From UBA1724 sp963632245 (GTDB taxonomy: Bacteria; Verrucomicrobiota; Lentisphaeria; Oligosphaerales; Oligosphaeraceae): a stretch of DNA of 9,596 nucleotides. The translations under genes and the position numbers were made by a program. Location: assembly GCA_963632245.1 (NCBI GenBank), contig CAVGTF010000091.1, forward strand, positions 1 to 9,596, in the 5' to 3' direction. This document shows positions 1 to 7,143 of this stretch, in pieces (position 1 is the first letter of the stretch; each line of letters opens with the position of its first letter). A model generated the notes under the pieces. That model saw only the letters and a list, made by a program, of their open reading frames with translations. It was not told where the DNA came from and did not search any database.

Positions 1-51
1 GCACATTGCACATTGCACATTGCACATTGCACATTGCACATTGCACATTGC
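1..51. repeat. Heptamer tandem array, GCACATT x7
   Basis: Seven perfect head-to-tail copies of the 7-bp unit GCACATT begin at base 1, followed by a partial unit (GC) and then a GCGCG run. The array runs off the left edge, so its true copy number is unknown. Heptanucleotide arrays of this style (short tandemly repeated repetitive sequences) are known from cyanobacteria and some other bacteria; whether this one belongs to such a class is inference. The unit shares an ATT core with the other heptamer family in the window (CTCATTC at about 157-173 and 9541-9568). The short reading frame running through the array is an artefact. Confidence 0.95.
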
Positions 52-81
52 GCGCGTAGCGCAAACTCCTAATTCGCAACT

Positions 82-101
82 GCGGGCCAATTTGGGCCCG
101 C
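82..101. repeat. GC-rich inverted repeat (hairpin)
   Basis: GCGGGCC (82-88) and GGCCCGC (95-101) form a perfect 7-bp stem around a 6-nt AATTTG loop. No T-run follows on either strand, so it does not read as an intrinsic terminator. It lies between the heptamer array and the dispersed repeat upstream of the symporter and is probably part of the same repeat-rich intergenic segment. Confidence 0.6.
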
Positions 102-129
102 CGGCGGTTTGGCGGTGCGCAGCACTGAC

Positions 130-174
130 AAGGCCCACTGCAGAGTGGCCACAACTCCTCATTCCTCATTCCTC
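130..174 (+). repeat. Dispersed repeat, left copy (hairpin plus CTCATTC heptamers)
   Basis: This 45-bp stretch is an exact reverse complement of 9552-9596. It has two parts. The first is a near-palindrome at 132-150, GGCC-(C)-ACT-GCAG-AGT-GGCC, a 7-bp stem with one bulged C and a GCAG loop. The second is ACAACTCCT followed by about two and a half CTCATTC heptamers. A degenerate relative of the second part lies at 64-75 (AACTCCTAATTC compared with AACTCCTCATTC at 153-164). The repeat ends three bases before the symporter ATG at 178. Read in this orientation the heptamers contain no stop codon, so the symporter frame stays open upstream to 109. Confidence 0.9.
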
Positions 175-177
175 GTT

Positions 178-1761
178 ATGTCCCTCTTCTACAACGCGCT
201 CTTCCTAGGACTTTTCGTCATCCTCACGTTGAGTGTGGGCGTCTATTGCCGCCGTCATTCCACGGATGTGAATGGCTTTGTGTTAGGCGGGCGTTCGGTG
301 GGACCCTGGCTCACCGCCTTTGCGTATGGCACCAGCTACTTCTCGGCGGTGGTCTTTGTGGGATATGCGGGACAGTTCGGCTGGCTCTACGGCATTTCGG
401 CCACTTGGGCGGGCATTGGCAATGCGCTAGTGGGATCGCTGATGGCCTGGAGCATTTTGGGGCGTCGCACCCGCGTCATGACGCAGCATCTGGACTCCGC
501 CACCATGCCGCAATTCTTTGGAGAGCGCTTCAAGGATGACAGACTGAAAGTCGGGGCATCCCTCATTATCTTCGTATTCCTGATTCCCTACACCGCATCC
601 CTCTACAACGGACTCTCACGGCTCTTCGCCATGGGATTCAATCTGGACTACTCCATCTGCATCATCCTCATGGCGGCGCTCACCGCCATCTATGTGGTCA
701 TGGGCGGATACATGGCGGCGGCCATCAACGACTTCATCCAGGGAATCATCATGCTCACCGGCATCTCAATCCTGGTATGGGCGGTCCTGTCGAGCCAGGG
801 CGGCTTCACGGTGGCGCTCTCCAAGCTGGCGGCCGCCAGCGATCCCCACGCGATCCCGGTGCCCGGAGTCCTCAATGGCGCGACGCCCGGCGTCTTCGCA
901 TCCTTCCTGGGACCCGATCCCGTGAATCTCTTCTTCGTGGTGATCCTCACCTCCCTGGGCACCTGGGGACTCCCCCAGATGGTCCAGAAATTCTATGCCA
1001 TCACCAACGAGGGCGCCATCCACAAGGGCACCATCATCTCCACACTCTTCGCGCTGGTGGTGGCTGGCGGATGCTACTTCATGGGCGGTTTCGGACGAAT
1101 CTTCGCCGATCGCGTGAATATCGCCGCCAACGGATACGACTCCATCATCCCCACCATGCTGGAATCCCTCCATCCCGCCCTCATCGCCCTGACCGTCATC
1201 CTGGTGCTGGCGGCCTCCATGTCCACACTCTCCTCCCTGGTCATCGCATCCAGCTCCACTCTCGCCATCGATTTCCTCCACGGATGCCTCCTCAAAAACC
1301 GCATGAGCATCAAGGCGCAGCTGCTCACCATCCGCGCGCTCATCGTGGTCTTCATCGCCATTTCCGCAGCCATCGCACTGCTTCAATACAGCAGCAGAGT
1401 CACCTTCATCGCACAGCTCATGGGCATCTCCTGGGGCACCCTAGCCGGATCCTTCCTGGCGCCCTTCCTCTACGCACTCTACTGGAAACGAACCACGAAG
1501 GCCGCATGCTGGACCTGCTTCGTCTTCAGTTGCGCCCTCATGATCGCAGACATGATCCCCGCCATCAAGGAGATCATGCCCGAAATCATGCGCTCACCCA
1601 TTAACTGCGGCGGCATCGCAATGCTCGCCGGACTCGTCATCGTCCCCGTCGTCAGCCTCTTCACGAAGCCCCCCGAAAAGAAACTGGTCGACCATATCTT
1701 CTCCTGCTACGACAAGAAGGTCACCGTCTCCGTGAAGACCGCCGTCGAAGAGCAGGCGTAG
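178..1761 (+). CDS. Sodium:solute symporter (SSS family)
   Basis: A 527-residue integral membrane protein with about 13 hydrophobic segments. It is expected to use the sodium gradient to import a small solute across the inner membrane; the solute cannot be told from sequence. Family marks are a GG-x-AAAINDFIQ-type segment (177-188), GTWGLPQMVQKFYA (261-274), and AASMSTLSSLVIASSSTLAIDF (345-366). In that last segment S349-T350 correspond to the PutP Ser340-Thr341 pair of the Na2 sodium site. Length is normal for the family. I chose ATG 178 because the first membrane helix begins immediately after it. The frame is open back to a TTG at 109, but those 23 residues are only translated repeat. There is no Shine-Dalgarno sequence: the leader is pyrimidine-rich repeat. 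The gene is convergent with mreD across 57 bp, with no clear terminator between them. Confidence 0.93.
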   Translation: MSLFYNALFLGLFVILTLSVGVYCRRHSTDVNGFVLGGRSVGPWLTAFAYGTSYFSAVVFVGYAGQFGWLYGISATWAGIGNALVGSLMAWSILGRRTRVMTQHLDSATMPQFFGERFKDDRLKVGASLIIFVFLIPYTASLYNGLSRLFAMGFNLDYSICIILMAALTAIYVVMGGYMAAAINDFIQGIIMLTGISILVWAVLSSQGGFTVALSKLAAASDPHAIPVPGVLNGATPGVFASFLGPDPVNLFFVVILTSLGTWGLPQMVQKFYAITNEGAIHKGTIISTLFALVVAGGCYFMGGFGRIFADRVNIAANGYDSIIPTMLESLHPALIALTVILVLAASMSTLSSLVIASSSTLAIDFLHGCLLKNRMSIKAQLLTIRALIVVFIAISAAIALLQYSSRVTFIAQLMGISWGTLAGSFLAPFLYALYWKRTTKAACWTCFVFSCALMIADMIPAIKEIMPEIMRSPINCGGIAMLAGLVIVPVVSLFTKPPEKKLVDHIFSCYDKKVTVSVKTAVEEQA

Positions 1762-1818
1762 CGCGCATTATTCATAACATACTCGCACGCAACAAGTTAT
1801 AGATATTTAGCAACACGC

Positions 1819-2409
1819 CTACTTTCGCGTTGTTCCGGTAAGATCCAGGAGGAATGCGAGAGGGGGTGTGTATGCGAAGGCGGCCAATAAGGTGCCGACC
1901 GCGAGCTGGTAGAGAATCTCCTGTGGGGTCGCGTTCCAGGTAACGAGGAGGACCGCAGCGGCATAGAGGAAGTGTGCGGTTGCTCCGGCGAGTGCGGCGG
2001 CATACCAGCTATGTTCTTCTGGGAAGTGTGGGGTATTCCGGAGGAGGATCACGGCGGCGGTTGCCAGGACCGTAGGGAGGGCATGAATTCCGGGATGGCA
2101 GGCGGCGCCGGCGTCCAGGAGGAATCCCGTCAGCAGTGCCAGAGTCAGGCTGACGCCCAGGGATCCCCGGAGTGCCAGATATGCCAGCAGAAGAATGGCG
2201 GGGTGGAGTGCCAATTCGGGGAAGTATCGCGGGCTCGTGAGCTCCCATCCCAGGGCGAAATAAAGCAGCGCCAGGAATCCGGCGGCGCGAAGAAGTCCCC
2301 AGAGACATCCGGAGCGCGAGGTCAGGGCGTCGGAGAGTGCCTGTCCATGGAAGGTAATAGAGACCTCCACCAGACTGCGGGCATTGGGATCAGAGACCTT
2401 GAAGAGCAT
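1819..2409 (-). CDS. mreD: Rod shape-determining protein MreD
   Basis: A 196-residue membrane protein with about five or six hydrophobic segments after a polar N-terminus of about 35 residues. MreD is an inner-membrane part of the elongasome and works with MreB, MreC and RodA in lateral wall synthesis. Identification rests on the position directly after mreC, the membrane layout, and the segment LLTGFLLDAGAACHPGIHAL (92-111), which matches the conserved GLLxDxxxxxPxGxHAL region of the family. The ATG at 2409 follows the mreC TGA by one base (TGAGATG), implying translational coupling; no separate ribosome binding site is seen. MreD is usually somewhat shorter (about 160-180 residues), the excess here being N-terminal. 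It is the last gene of its transcription unit and faces the symporter gene. Confidence 0.85.
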   Translation of the reverse strand: MLFKVSDPNARSLVEVSITFHGQALSDALTSRSGCLWGLLRAAGFLALLYFALGWELTSPRYFPELALHPAILLLAYLALRGSLGVSLTLALLTGFLLDAGAACHPGIHALPTVLATAAVILLRNTPHFPEEHSWYAAALAGATAHFLYAAAVLLVTWNATPQEILYQLAVGTLLAAFAYTPPLAFLLDLTGTTRK

Positions 2410-2410
2410 C

Positions 2411-3229
2411 TCAGTATTTTCCCCGGATTGCCACTAGCACGAAGCGAATGGAGGAGAGTTGCGGCGACGCGGAGGCATCCAGCATATACATGGGCGCGTC
2501 GTCAGGAGTGCGCCCTTTATCGCCGATGGTCCCCACCGCCAAACCGGGCTGCATGGCGTCGCTTCCCAAATCAGTAGTCACCACCACATCCCCCAAGAAG
2601 AGCCCATCGAAATCCTGTCCCATGAGACCCACCAGGACAAGCCGTCCGCCCTGGTTTTCCAGGATGCCGGTGGCATCCCGTCCGGAGACGGTAGCCGGCA
2701 GAGAGAATCCGGGCGAGGAGACCAGCCGCACCACGGACTGCCGTGCCATAGCCTCCTCCACCACGCCAACCAAGCCCTCAGTGCTCAGGACCGCCTGTCC
2801 CGCCTGAATGCCATCGGAAGCGCCACGATCCAGAGTCAGGGTATCCATGCGACCCAGTAGCGCACTGCGTCCGACCACCTCGGCGGTGACCATGGAGTAG
2901 TCCTTGGGCTGTTTGTAGTGCCGCAGAAGCCGCTGAAGCTGGATATTCTCCGCCCGGAGATTATCCAGCCGCTGCCCATATCCCACGGACTGCTCCTTGA
3001 GGCGCGCCACCTCCGCCAGGAGGGCATCGCGCTCCTCGCGGGTCATATTCTCGGGGAGGCCGCCCAGGACCTCGCGGGTCACGCGCTGTCCCATGGCGCT
3101 CAGTTCCTGTGCGGGTTGCGTGAATGCGCGGCCGGTGCCCAGGAGTCGCCGTGTGGTGCCCTGTGGCAGCAAATAGAATGCAGCCGCCACCAGCACAAAG
3201 GAGAGAATGACAAGCAGTCGGGAGTTCAT
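2411..3229 (-). CDS. mreC: Cell shape-determining protein MreC
   Basis: A 272-residue bitopic protein: one N-terminal membrane helix (about residues 5-21), a periplasmic coiled coil (about 63-105, rich in Glu, Arg, Leu and Gln), then the beta-rich MreC domain (about 113-270). The domain shows the typical opening VVGRSALLGRMDTLTLDRG (118-136), then DGIQAGQAVLSTEGLVGVV (139-157). MreC scaffolds the elongasome in the periplasm and activates PBP2/RodA. The frame is open back to 3454, but the residues before M1 are Arg-rich and belong to the HPr region in another frame. The ATG at 3229 places the membrane anchor at the N-terminus as expected. A GGAGGAGAG stretch lies about 38 nt upstream, too far to act normally, so the local ribosome binding site is weak. 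mreB is not adjacent here. Confidence 0.92.
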   Translation of the reverse strand: MNSRLLVILSFVLVAAAFYLLPQGTTRRLLGTGRAFTQPAQELSAMGQRVTREVLGGLPENMTREERDALLAEVARLKEQSVGYGQRLDNLRAENIQLQRLLRHYKQPKDYSMVTAEVVGRSALLGRMDTLTLDRGASDGIQAGQAVLSTEGLVGVVEEAMARQSVVRLVSSPGFSLPATVSGRDATGILENQGGRLVLVGLMGQDFDGLFLGDVVVTTDLGSDAMQPGLAVGTIGDKGRTPDDAPMYMLDASASPQLSSIRFVLVAIRGKY

Positions 3230-3276
3230 ACGATTGGAGCGGGGCGCGCGTGATCGGCTGCGCCTCGCTCTCCTCC

Positions 3277-3552
3277 CTAGGTGAAGTCGTATTTCTTGGA
3301 GAAGAGCTCGGCCAGCTCGGCCAGCTTCTCGGCCTCGCCCTCGCCTTCCAGACGGAGAGTCACCACATCGCCCTGTCGCAGAGAGAGTCCCATGATCGAG
3401 AGGGGCGAGGAGGTGATTTGAGTCTCCCGGCTGCCGTCCGCAGGGACCACCCACGCCTTTCCGGCGTAGTCCCGCAGAGCGGCGGCGATGAGTCCGCTGG
3501 GGCGCAGATGGATGCCGCGCGCATTCTGGACGAGAACGACTTTTTCGATCAT
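3277..3552 (-). CDS. HPr family phosphocarrier protein
   Basis: A 91-residue cytoplasmic HPr-fold protein. The active-site motif GIHLRPS contains His15, the PEP/enzyme I phosphorylation site, and the supporting Arg17. The segment SPLSIMGLSL (49-58) matches the regulatory Ser46 region, Ser52 being the equivalent of the serine phosphorylated by HPr kinase. Length is normal. The ATG at 3552 overlaps the TGA of the upstream ATPase gene (ATGA), and AAGGAGAGGAG lies about 8-9 nt upstream, a strong ribosome binding site. The frame extends upstream to 3843 only as out-of-frame ATPase sequence. No enzyme I, EII or HPr kinase gene is in the window, so it may be a general PTS carrier or a purely regulatory HPr. 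Placement inside an envelope-gene operon is unusual. Confidence 0.92.
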   Translation of the reverse strand: MIEKVVLVQNARGIHLRPSGLIAAALRDYAGKAWVVPADGSRETQITSSPLSIMGLSLRQGDVVTLRLEGEGEAEKLAELAELFSKKYDFT

Positions 3553-5198
3553 AGCTGCGTCTCCTCTCCTTGGATATTGTTCTTGATCCACTGAGTCAAA
3601 GTCTGGCTGGGATTCTCCACATCGGGGGCGTCCAGTCGGAAGGACTTCCGGCCGGGGGCATCCTTCTCCAATAGCGCCAGCCCGTAAGCGAAATCCCGGA
3701 AATGGCTTTCGCAGAACCCTCGGACCGTCTTTCCGGCCTCCTCGGCCTTTTCCACCAGGCGCTCCTGTGCGGCGGGAGTGAATTCCAGAAGATATCCGTG
3801 TTCCTCCTGGAAGCGCTTGGCGAATGCCTCCACCTCCTGGCAAGAGAGGCGTCGCGCCTCCTGGCGATGCTCCTGCACCAGTGCCTCCAGAGAACCCTTC
3901 GGATCCTCCAGCATGGCGCGGGTCAAATGGAGCTGCGTCACGCCGGTGCCGGGAAGCTCGAATTTGTATTCACGGAAGAGCCGTTCCAACACCGTGAGCA
4001 GTCCGCGGGCGCCGGTGTGTTCCTCCACCGCCTCCTGCGCCAGCAGATGGAGCGCCTCCTGGTCCGCCGTGAGCTCGATGCCGTAGCCGGCCATGGTCTC
4101 CACATATTGCTCCCAGATGCCGTTTTCGGCAGTGGTGAGGATTCGTTCCAGATCTGCAACGCCCAATTCGTCCAGTGCCACCCGCACGGGGAAGCGTCCC
4201 ACGAACTCGGGTTCGAAGCCGTAATCCACCAGATCGGCGGTCTTGACGCGCCGCAACAGATCGCCCTCCCCCATGGCAGAGGCCTCGACGGCCTCGCTAG
4301 TATTGGCCGTCAGGACCTCCTCGCCGCCCCGGAAGCCGATGACGCCGCGCCCCAGGCGTCGGCGCACCAGGGAATCCAGCTTGCTGAAAGCGCCGGAGAC
4401 GATAAAGAGGATGAATTTTGTGGAGATGGTGGAAGGCGGCGTGTGTCCCCCCTGCTGGAAGCTCATCATGGCCTGCATCTGCCCCATCATGTCATTCTGG
4501 GCGATCAAGCGCACATCGGAGTCCTCCAGGAGCTTCAGGAGATTCACCTGCACGCCGCGCCCCGAGACATCCTTCTGGCCATTGCCGCCACTGCCCGCCA
4601 GCTTGTCCACTTCGTCAATGTACACGATGCCATACTGTGCCAGCTCCGCATCGCCATCGGCGGCCTTCACCAGATCCCGGACAATGTCCTCCACATCGTA
4701 GCCCACATAGCCCGTCTCGGAGAATTTAGTGGCATCCGCCTTCACGAAGGGGACGCCGATCCGGCGGGCAATGCAGCGCATCAGGTAGGTCTTTCCCACG
4801 CCGGTGGGCCCCATCATGAGGACATTCGCCTTGGGATAGTCGCGCTTGGCGACCTCGGGATCCTCCAGGCAGCGCCGCACGTGGTTGTAGTGGTCGCAGA
4901 CAGCGGTCGCCAAGACCTTCTTGGCGTCATCCTGGCTGACCACGAAGCGATCCAGGTCATCCCGGAGTTCCTTGGGGCGCAGAGAGAATTGCCGCACCAG
5001 CTCCAGGGGATCCCGGCGGGGCTTTTCAGGGGGTTTCGGGGCCTCCTGGCGGATGCTGCCCAGAGGGATCGCGCCCAGGCGGTCCATGAGTTCCCGGAAG
5101 AGATCCCGGTCGTCTTGAGGCGGGGGATTCTGTTCCTGGGAGCCGTGTTCCTCCGCGTCAGGCGTACGGGGCTCCTGCTGGTCCTTGGATTCGGCCAT
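3549..5198 (-). CDS. ClpX-like AAA+ ATPase lacking the zinc domain, with a C-terminal extension
   Basis: A 549-residue protein. Residues about 1-65 are polar, low-complexity and Pro/Glu/Gln-rich, and the four-cysteine zinc-binding domain of true ClpX is absent. The AAA+ core follows ClpX closely: Walker A GPTGVGKT (130-137), pore loop GYVG (163-166), Walker B IVYIDEVDK (191-199), GRGVQVNLLKLLE (213-225), an IGF tripeptide (287-289) where ClpX docks on ClpP, EFVGRFP (331-337) and sensor 2 GARGL (396-400). A Met/Gln-rich insert lies at about 236-250. After the normal end of ClpX (about 432) there are about 118 extra residues. It probably unfolds proteins for ClpP or acts alone as a remodelling ATPase; substrates are unknown. 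ATG 5198 was chosen over the TTG at 5207. It follows tolB by 30 bp and overlaps the HPr gene by 4 bp. Confidence 0.85.
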   Translation of the reverse strand: MAESKDQQEPRTPDAEEHGSQEQNPPPQDDRDLFRELMDRLGAIPLGSIRQEAPKPPEKPRRDPLELVRQFSLRPKELRDDLDRFVVSQDDAKKVLATAVCDHYNHVRRCLEDPEVAKRDYPKANVLMMGPTGVGKTYLMRCIARRIGVPFVKADATKFSETGYVGYDVEDIVRDLVKAADGDAELAQYGIVYIDEVDKLAGSGGNGQKDVSGRGVQVNLLKLLEDSDVRLIAQNDMMGQMQAMMSFQQGGHTPPSTISTKFILFIVSGAFSKLDSLVRRRLGRGVIGFRGGEEVLTANTSEAVEASAMGEGDLLRRVKTADLVDYGFEPEFVGRFPVRVALDELGVADLERILTTAENGIWEQYVETMAGYGIELTADQEALHLLAQEAVEEHTGARGLLTVLERLFREYKFELPGTGVTQLHLTRAMLEDPKGSLEALVQEHRQEARRLSCQEVEAFAKRFQEEHGYLLEFTPAAQERLVEKAEEAGKTVRGFCESHFRDFAYGLALLEKDAPGRKSFRLDAPDVENPSQTLTQWIKNNIQGEETQL

Positions 5199-5228
5199 AT
5201 TCGTCAAAATGCTATAGTCACTGTCGTT

Positions 5229-6425
5229 CTACCGTGCGGGTGCCCAGGCGGGCAGCGAGAGCTTTGCGCCCTTGGTGAGGGGCTGGAAGCTCTTGAGGAG
5301 GGTATCCACCAGATAGAGATCCTGCTTGCCGCCGGTAGCGCGGGTGCAGACGATGTGACGTCCATCGGGCGCCCAGCTGGGGGCCTCCCAGTTGCCGGTG
5401 GCCTCGGTGACCACCAGGGGTTCCTGGTCGGGCTTGGAGGGATCCAGCACCGCAATGACGTATTGTCCCTGAATGCGGGTGGAATAGCAGATCAGGCCGC
5501 TCTTGGGGGACCAATCGGGGGAGACGCACTCGGAACCGCCGCGCGTCAGGCGGACCGCCTTCTCGTCGTTGACGCCCTGCAGATAGAGGTGCGGGCGGCC
5601 GCTACGGTCGGAGACATAGCAGAGCTTCGTATTGTCGGGACTGAAGACGGGGGAGGACTCCACATCCCGGTCCTGGGTCAGGCGGCGGCGGGAGCCATTG
5701 GACAGATCGAGAAGATAGAGATCCACCTGCTTGCCCAAGGATAGGGGCAGTGCCACCAGGCGTCCGTCGTGGGAGAGTGCCGCGGAGGAGTTCAGTCCCC
5801 GTGCGCTGGAGATCACACGCTGGCGCTGCTTCGCCATGTCCATCAGGAGGATCTGGAGAGCGGCGCCCTGGTTGAGGGTATAGACCAGTGCCCCGGAGTG
5901 TCCCCAGGAGGGCTCGGTAGAGATGGCGTTATTGTGGGTCAGGCGCTTCTGGGCGCTGCCATCCAGCCGGCAGGAATAGAGCTCCTTCTTGCCATTGCCG
6001 TCACCCATCACATAGACAATGGGACGCGTGCAAAGAGCGGGGACACCGAAGAGCTCCTTCAGGAGGGCGTCGGTCACCTTCGCCGCCGCGTCATTCCAGT
6101 CAGTGCCACTGGCCTCGTAGCGGAAGACCCGCTTGTCGCCGCCCACCTGTGCGGTGACGGCGTAGGCATTGGAGGCGGCGTTGACAGAGAGCTGGACCTG
6201 TCCGCGATTCGCCTGGCTCTCCTTGAGCACCTGGAACCAGTCGCAGCGCACCAGCATGGTCTCCAGGATCCGCCGCGCCTCGGCGTCACCCGAAAATTTC
6301 ACAATCCCCAGCGTGGGGTTTCCCTGCACCGTCTTCACCACGGTGCCGACGCTCTGGGCCCGCGCCGTCACGCCGCAAACCAGCAGGCACAGGCACCACA
6401 AAATGCAAATACTCTCCTTCCTCAT
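5229..6425 (-). CDS. tolB: TolB-like periplasmic beta-propeller protein
   Basis: A 398-residue exported protein. Its N-terminus (basic RK, hydrophobic core, then TARA-Q) is a type I signal peptide with likely cleavage after A23. Residues about 30-135 form the TolB N-terminal alpha/beta domain. From about 140 there are repeated propeller blades with PD40/WD40-like motifs: EPSWGHSG, SAALSHDGR, SPVFSPDNTKLCYVSDRSG, SPDWSPKSG, APSWAPDGR and LPAWAPAR. TolB works with Pal and TolA in outer-membrane constriction and envelope integrity. The ATG at 6425 has GGGGAG about 8 nt upstream; an in-frame TTG two codons earlier is less likely. No tolQ, tolR, tolA or pal is visible, so it might be a TolB-related propeller with another role. 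The upstream gap holds the frr terminator and an 11-bp palindrome (GGGGA-C-TCCCC, 6462-6472), but I found no convincing promoter. Confidence 0.85.
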   Translation of the reverse strand: MRKESICILWCLCLLVCGVTARAQSVGTVVKTVQGNPTLGIVKFSGDAEARRILETMLVRCDWFQVLKESQANRGQVQLSVNAASNAYAVTAQVGGDKRVFRYEASGTDWNDAAAKVTDALLKELFGVPALCTRPIVYVMGDGNGKKELYSCRLDGSAQKRLTHNNAISTEPSWGHSGALVYTLNQGAALQILLMDMAKQRQRVISSARGLNSSAALSHDGRLVALPLSLGKQVDLYLLDLSNGSRRRLTQDRDVESSPVFSPDNTKLCYVSDRSGRPHLYLQGVNDEKAVRLTRGGSECVSPDWSPKSGLICYSTRIQGQYVIAVLDPSKPDQEPLVVTEATGNWEAPSWAPDGRHIVCTRATGGKQDLYLVDTLLKSFQPLTKGAKLSLPAWAPAR

Positions 6426-6529
6426 TCCCAATTCTCCCCAAAAGCGGTGCCGGACAACGAAGGGGACTCCCCCCGGCTAAAAAAAAGACACTCTCCCCAA
6501 CAAGACAAAACGAAGTCCGACGCCCCCGG

Positions 6530-6552
6530 AAAAAGGGAGGAATTGCCCTCCC
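6530..6552 (-). terminator. Intrinsic terminator after frr
   Basis: On the minus strand GGGAGG, loop GCAATT, CCTCCC form a 6-bp perfect stem followed at once by TTTTT. It lies 27 nt past the frr stop codon and 104 nt before the tolB start. It therefore probably ends the pyrH-frr transcript and makes tolB the first gene of a new unit. Confidence 0.85.
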
Positions 6553-6579
6553 CTTACCAGAGACGCCGGACGAATGGGA

Positions 6580-7143
6580 CTACACGGACATGAGTTCCTG
6601 CTGCTTCTCGGCCAGGATGGCATCCACCTTCTCGACCATCTTGTCGGTGAGCTTCTGGATCTGCTCGGTCTGGGTCTTCTGCTCGTCCTCGGTGATCTCG
6701 GACTTCTTCTTGGCCTCCTTGATGGCCTCGTTGGCATCCCGGCGGGCATTGCGGATCTCGACGCGCGCCTCTTCGGCGAACTTCTTGACCTGCTTGGTCA
6801 TCTCGTTACGGCGCTCCTCGGAGAGCTCGGGGATGGGCAGGCGGATCACCTTTCCGTCAGTGACGGGAGTGATGCCCAGGCCGCTGGCCTGGATGCCCTT
6901 GGTGATGGCGTTCACGGCACCGATATCCCAGGGCTGGATCTTCAGCAGACGGGGTTCGGGAGCGCTGATGGCGGCGATGTCCTTCAGGCGGGTCTGGGCG
7001 CCGTAGTAGTCGACCATCACGCCCTCCACCAGGGCGGGGGAGGCCTTTCCGGTGCGCACAGAGTCAAAGCGGCGCTTCAGGGCGTCCACGGTATTGTTCA
7101 TGGTCAGCTTGGTGCTTTCCTGGATTTCTGCTGCGGTGGGCAT
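6580..7143 (-). CDS. frr: Ribosome recycling factor
   Basis: A 187-residue RRF of normal length (about 185). After termination, RRF and EF-G split the ribosome from mRNA. Recognisable segments are VRTGKASPALVEGVMVDYYG (29-48), EPRLLKIQPWD (63-73), LGITPVTDGKVIRLPIP (89-105) and the long-helix segment VKKFAEEARVEIRNARRDAN (119-138). The fold is a three-helix bundle plus a beta/alpha/beta domain. The ATG at 7143 has AGAGGAG about 9 nt upstream. It lies 129 bp after pyrH, the conserved bacterial order; that gap holds no clear promoter or terminator, so co-transcription is likely. Confidence 0.98.
   Translation of the reverse strand: MPTAAEIQESTKLTMNNTVDALKRRFDSVRTGKASPALVEGVMVDYYGAQTRLKDIAAISAPEPRLLKIQPWDIGAVNAITKGIQASGLGITPVTDGKVIRLPIPELSEERRNEMTKQVKKFAEEARVEIRNARRDANEAIKEAKKKSEITEDEQKTQTEQIQKLTDKMVEKVDAILAEKQQELMSV

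Noticed and set aside
1..51. CRISPR array.
   Set aside because: The unit is 7 bp with no spacers, far below CRISPR repeat size, and no cas gene is present.
109..177. Symporter N-terminus starting at TTG 109.
   Set aside because: The extra 23 residues are translated dispersed repeat, and the family's first membrane helix starts right after ATG 178.
766..1604. Long frames within the symporter gene on both strands (777-1604 plus; 766-1386 minus).
   Set aside because: They overlap the symporter reading frame fully; their His/Arg/Pro-rich or Glu/Gly/Asp-rich translations show no domain.
1762..1818. Bidirectional terminator between the convergent symporter and mreD genes.
   Set aside because: Only a 5-bp ATAAC/GTTAT pairing with a long loop and no T-run is visible.
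3230..3454. Extended MreC start at 3454.
   Set aside because: The added residues come from the HPr gene in another frame and would bury the membrane anchor 80 residues inside the protein.
3702..5744. A 680-codon open frame on the plus strand, opposite the ATPase and tolB genes.
   Set aside because: It is antisense to two clearly recognised proteins, has no domain or motif, is rich in His, Gly, Leu and Gln as expected for the complement of GC-rich coding DNA, and crosses a gene boundary.
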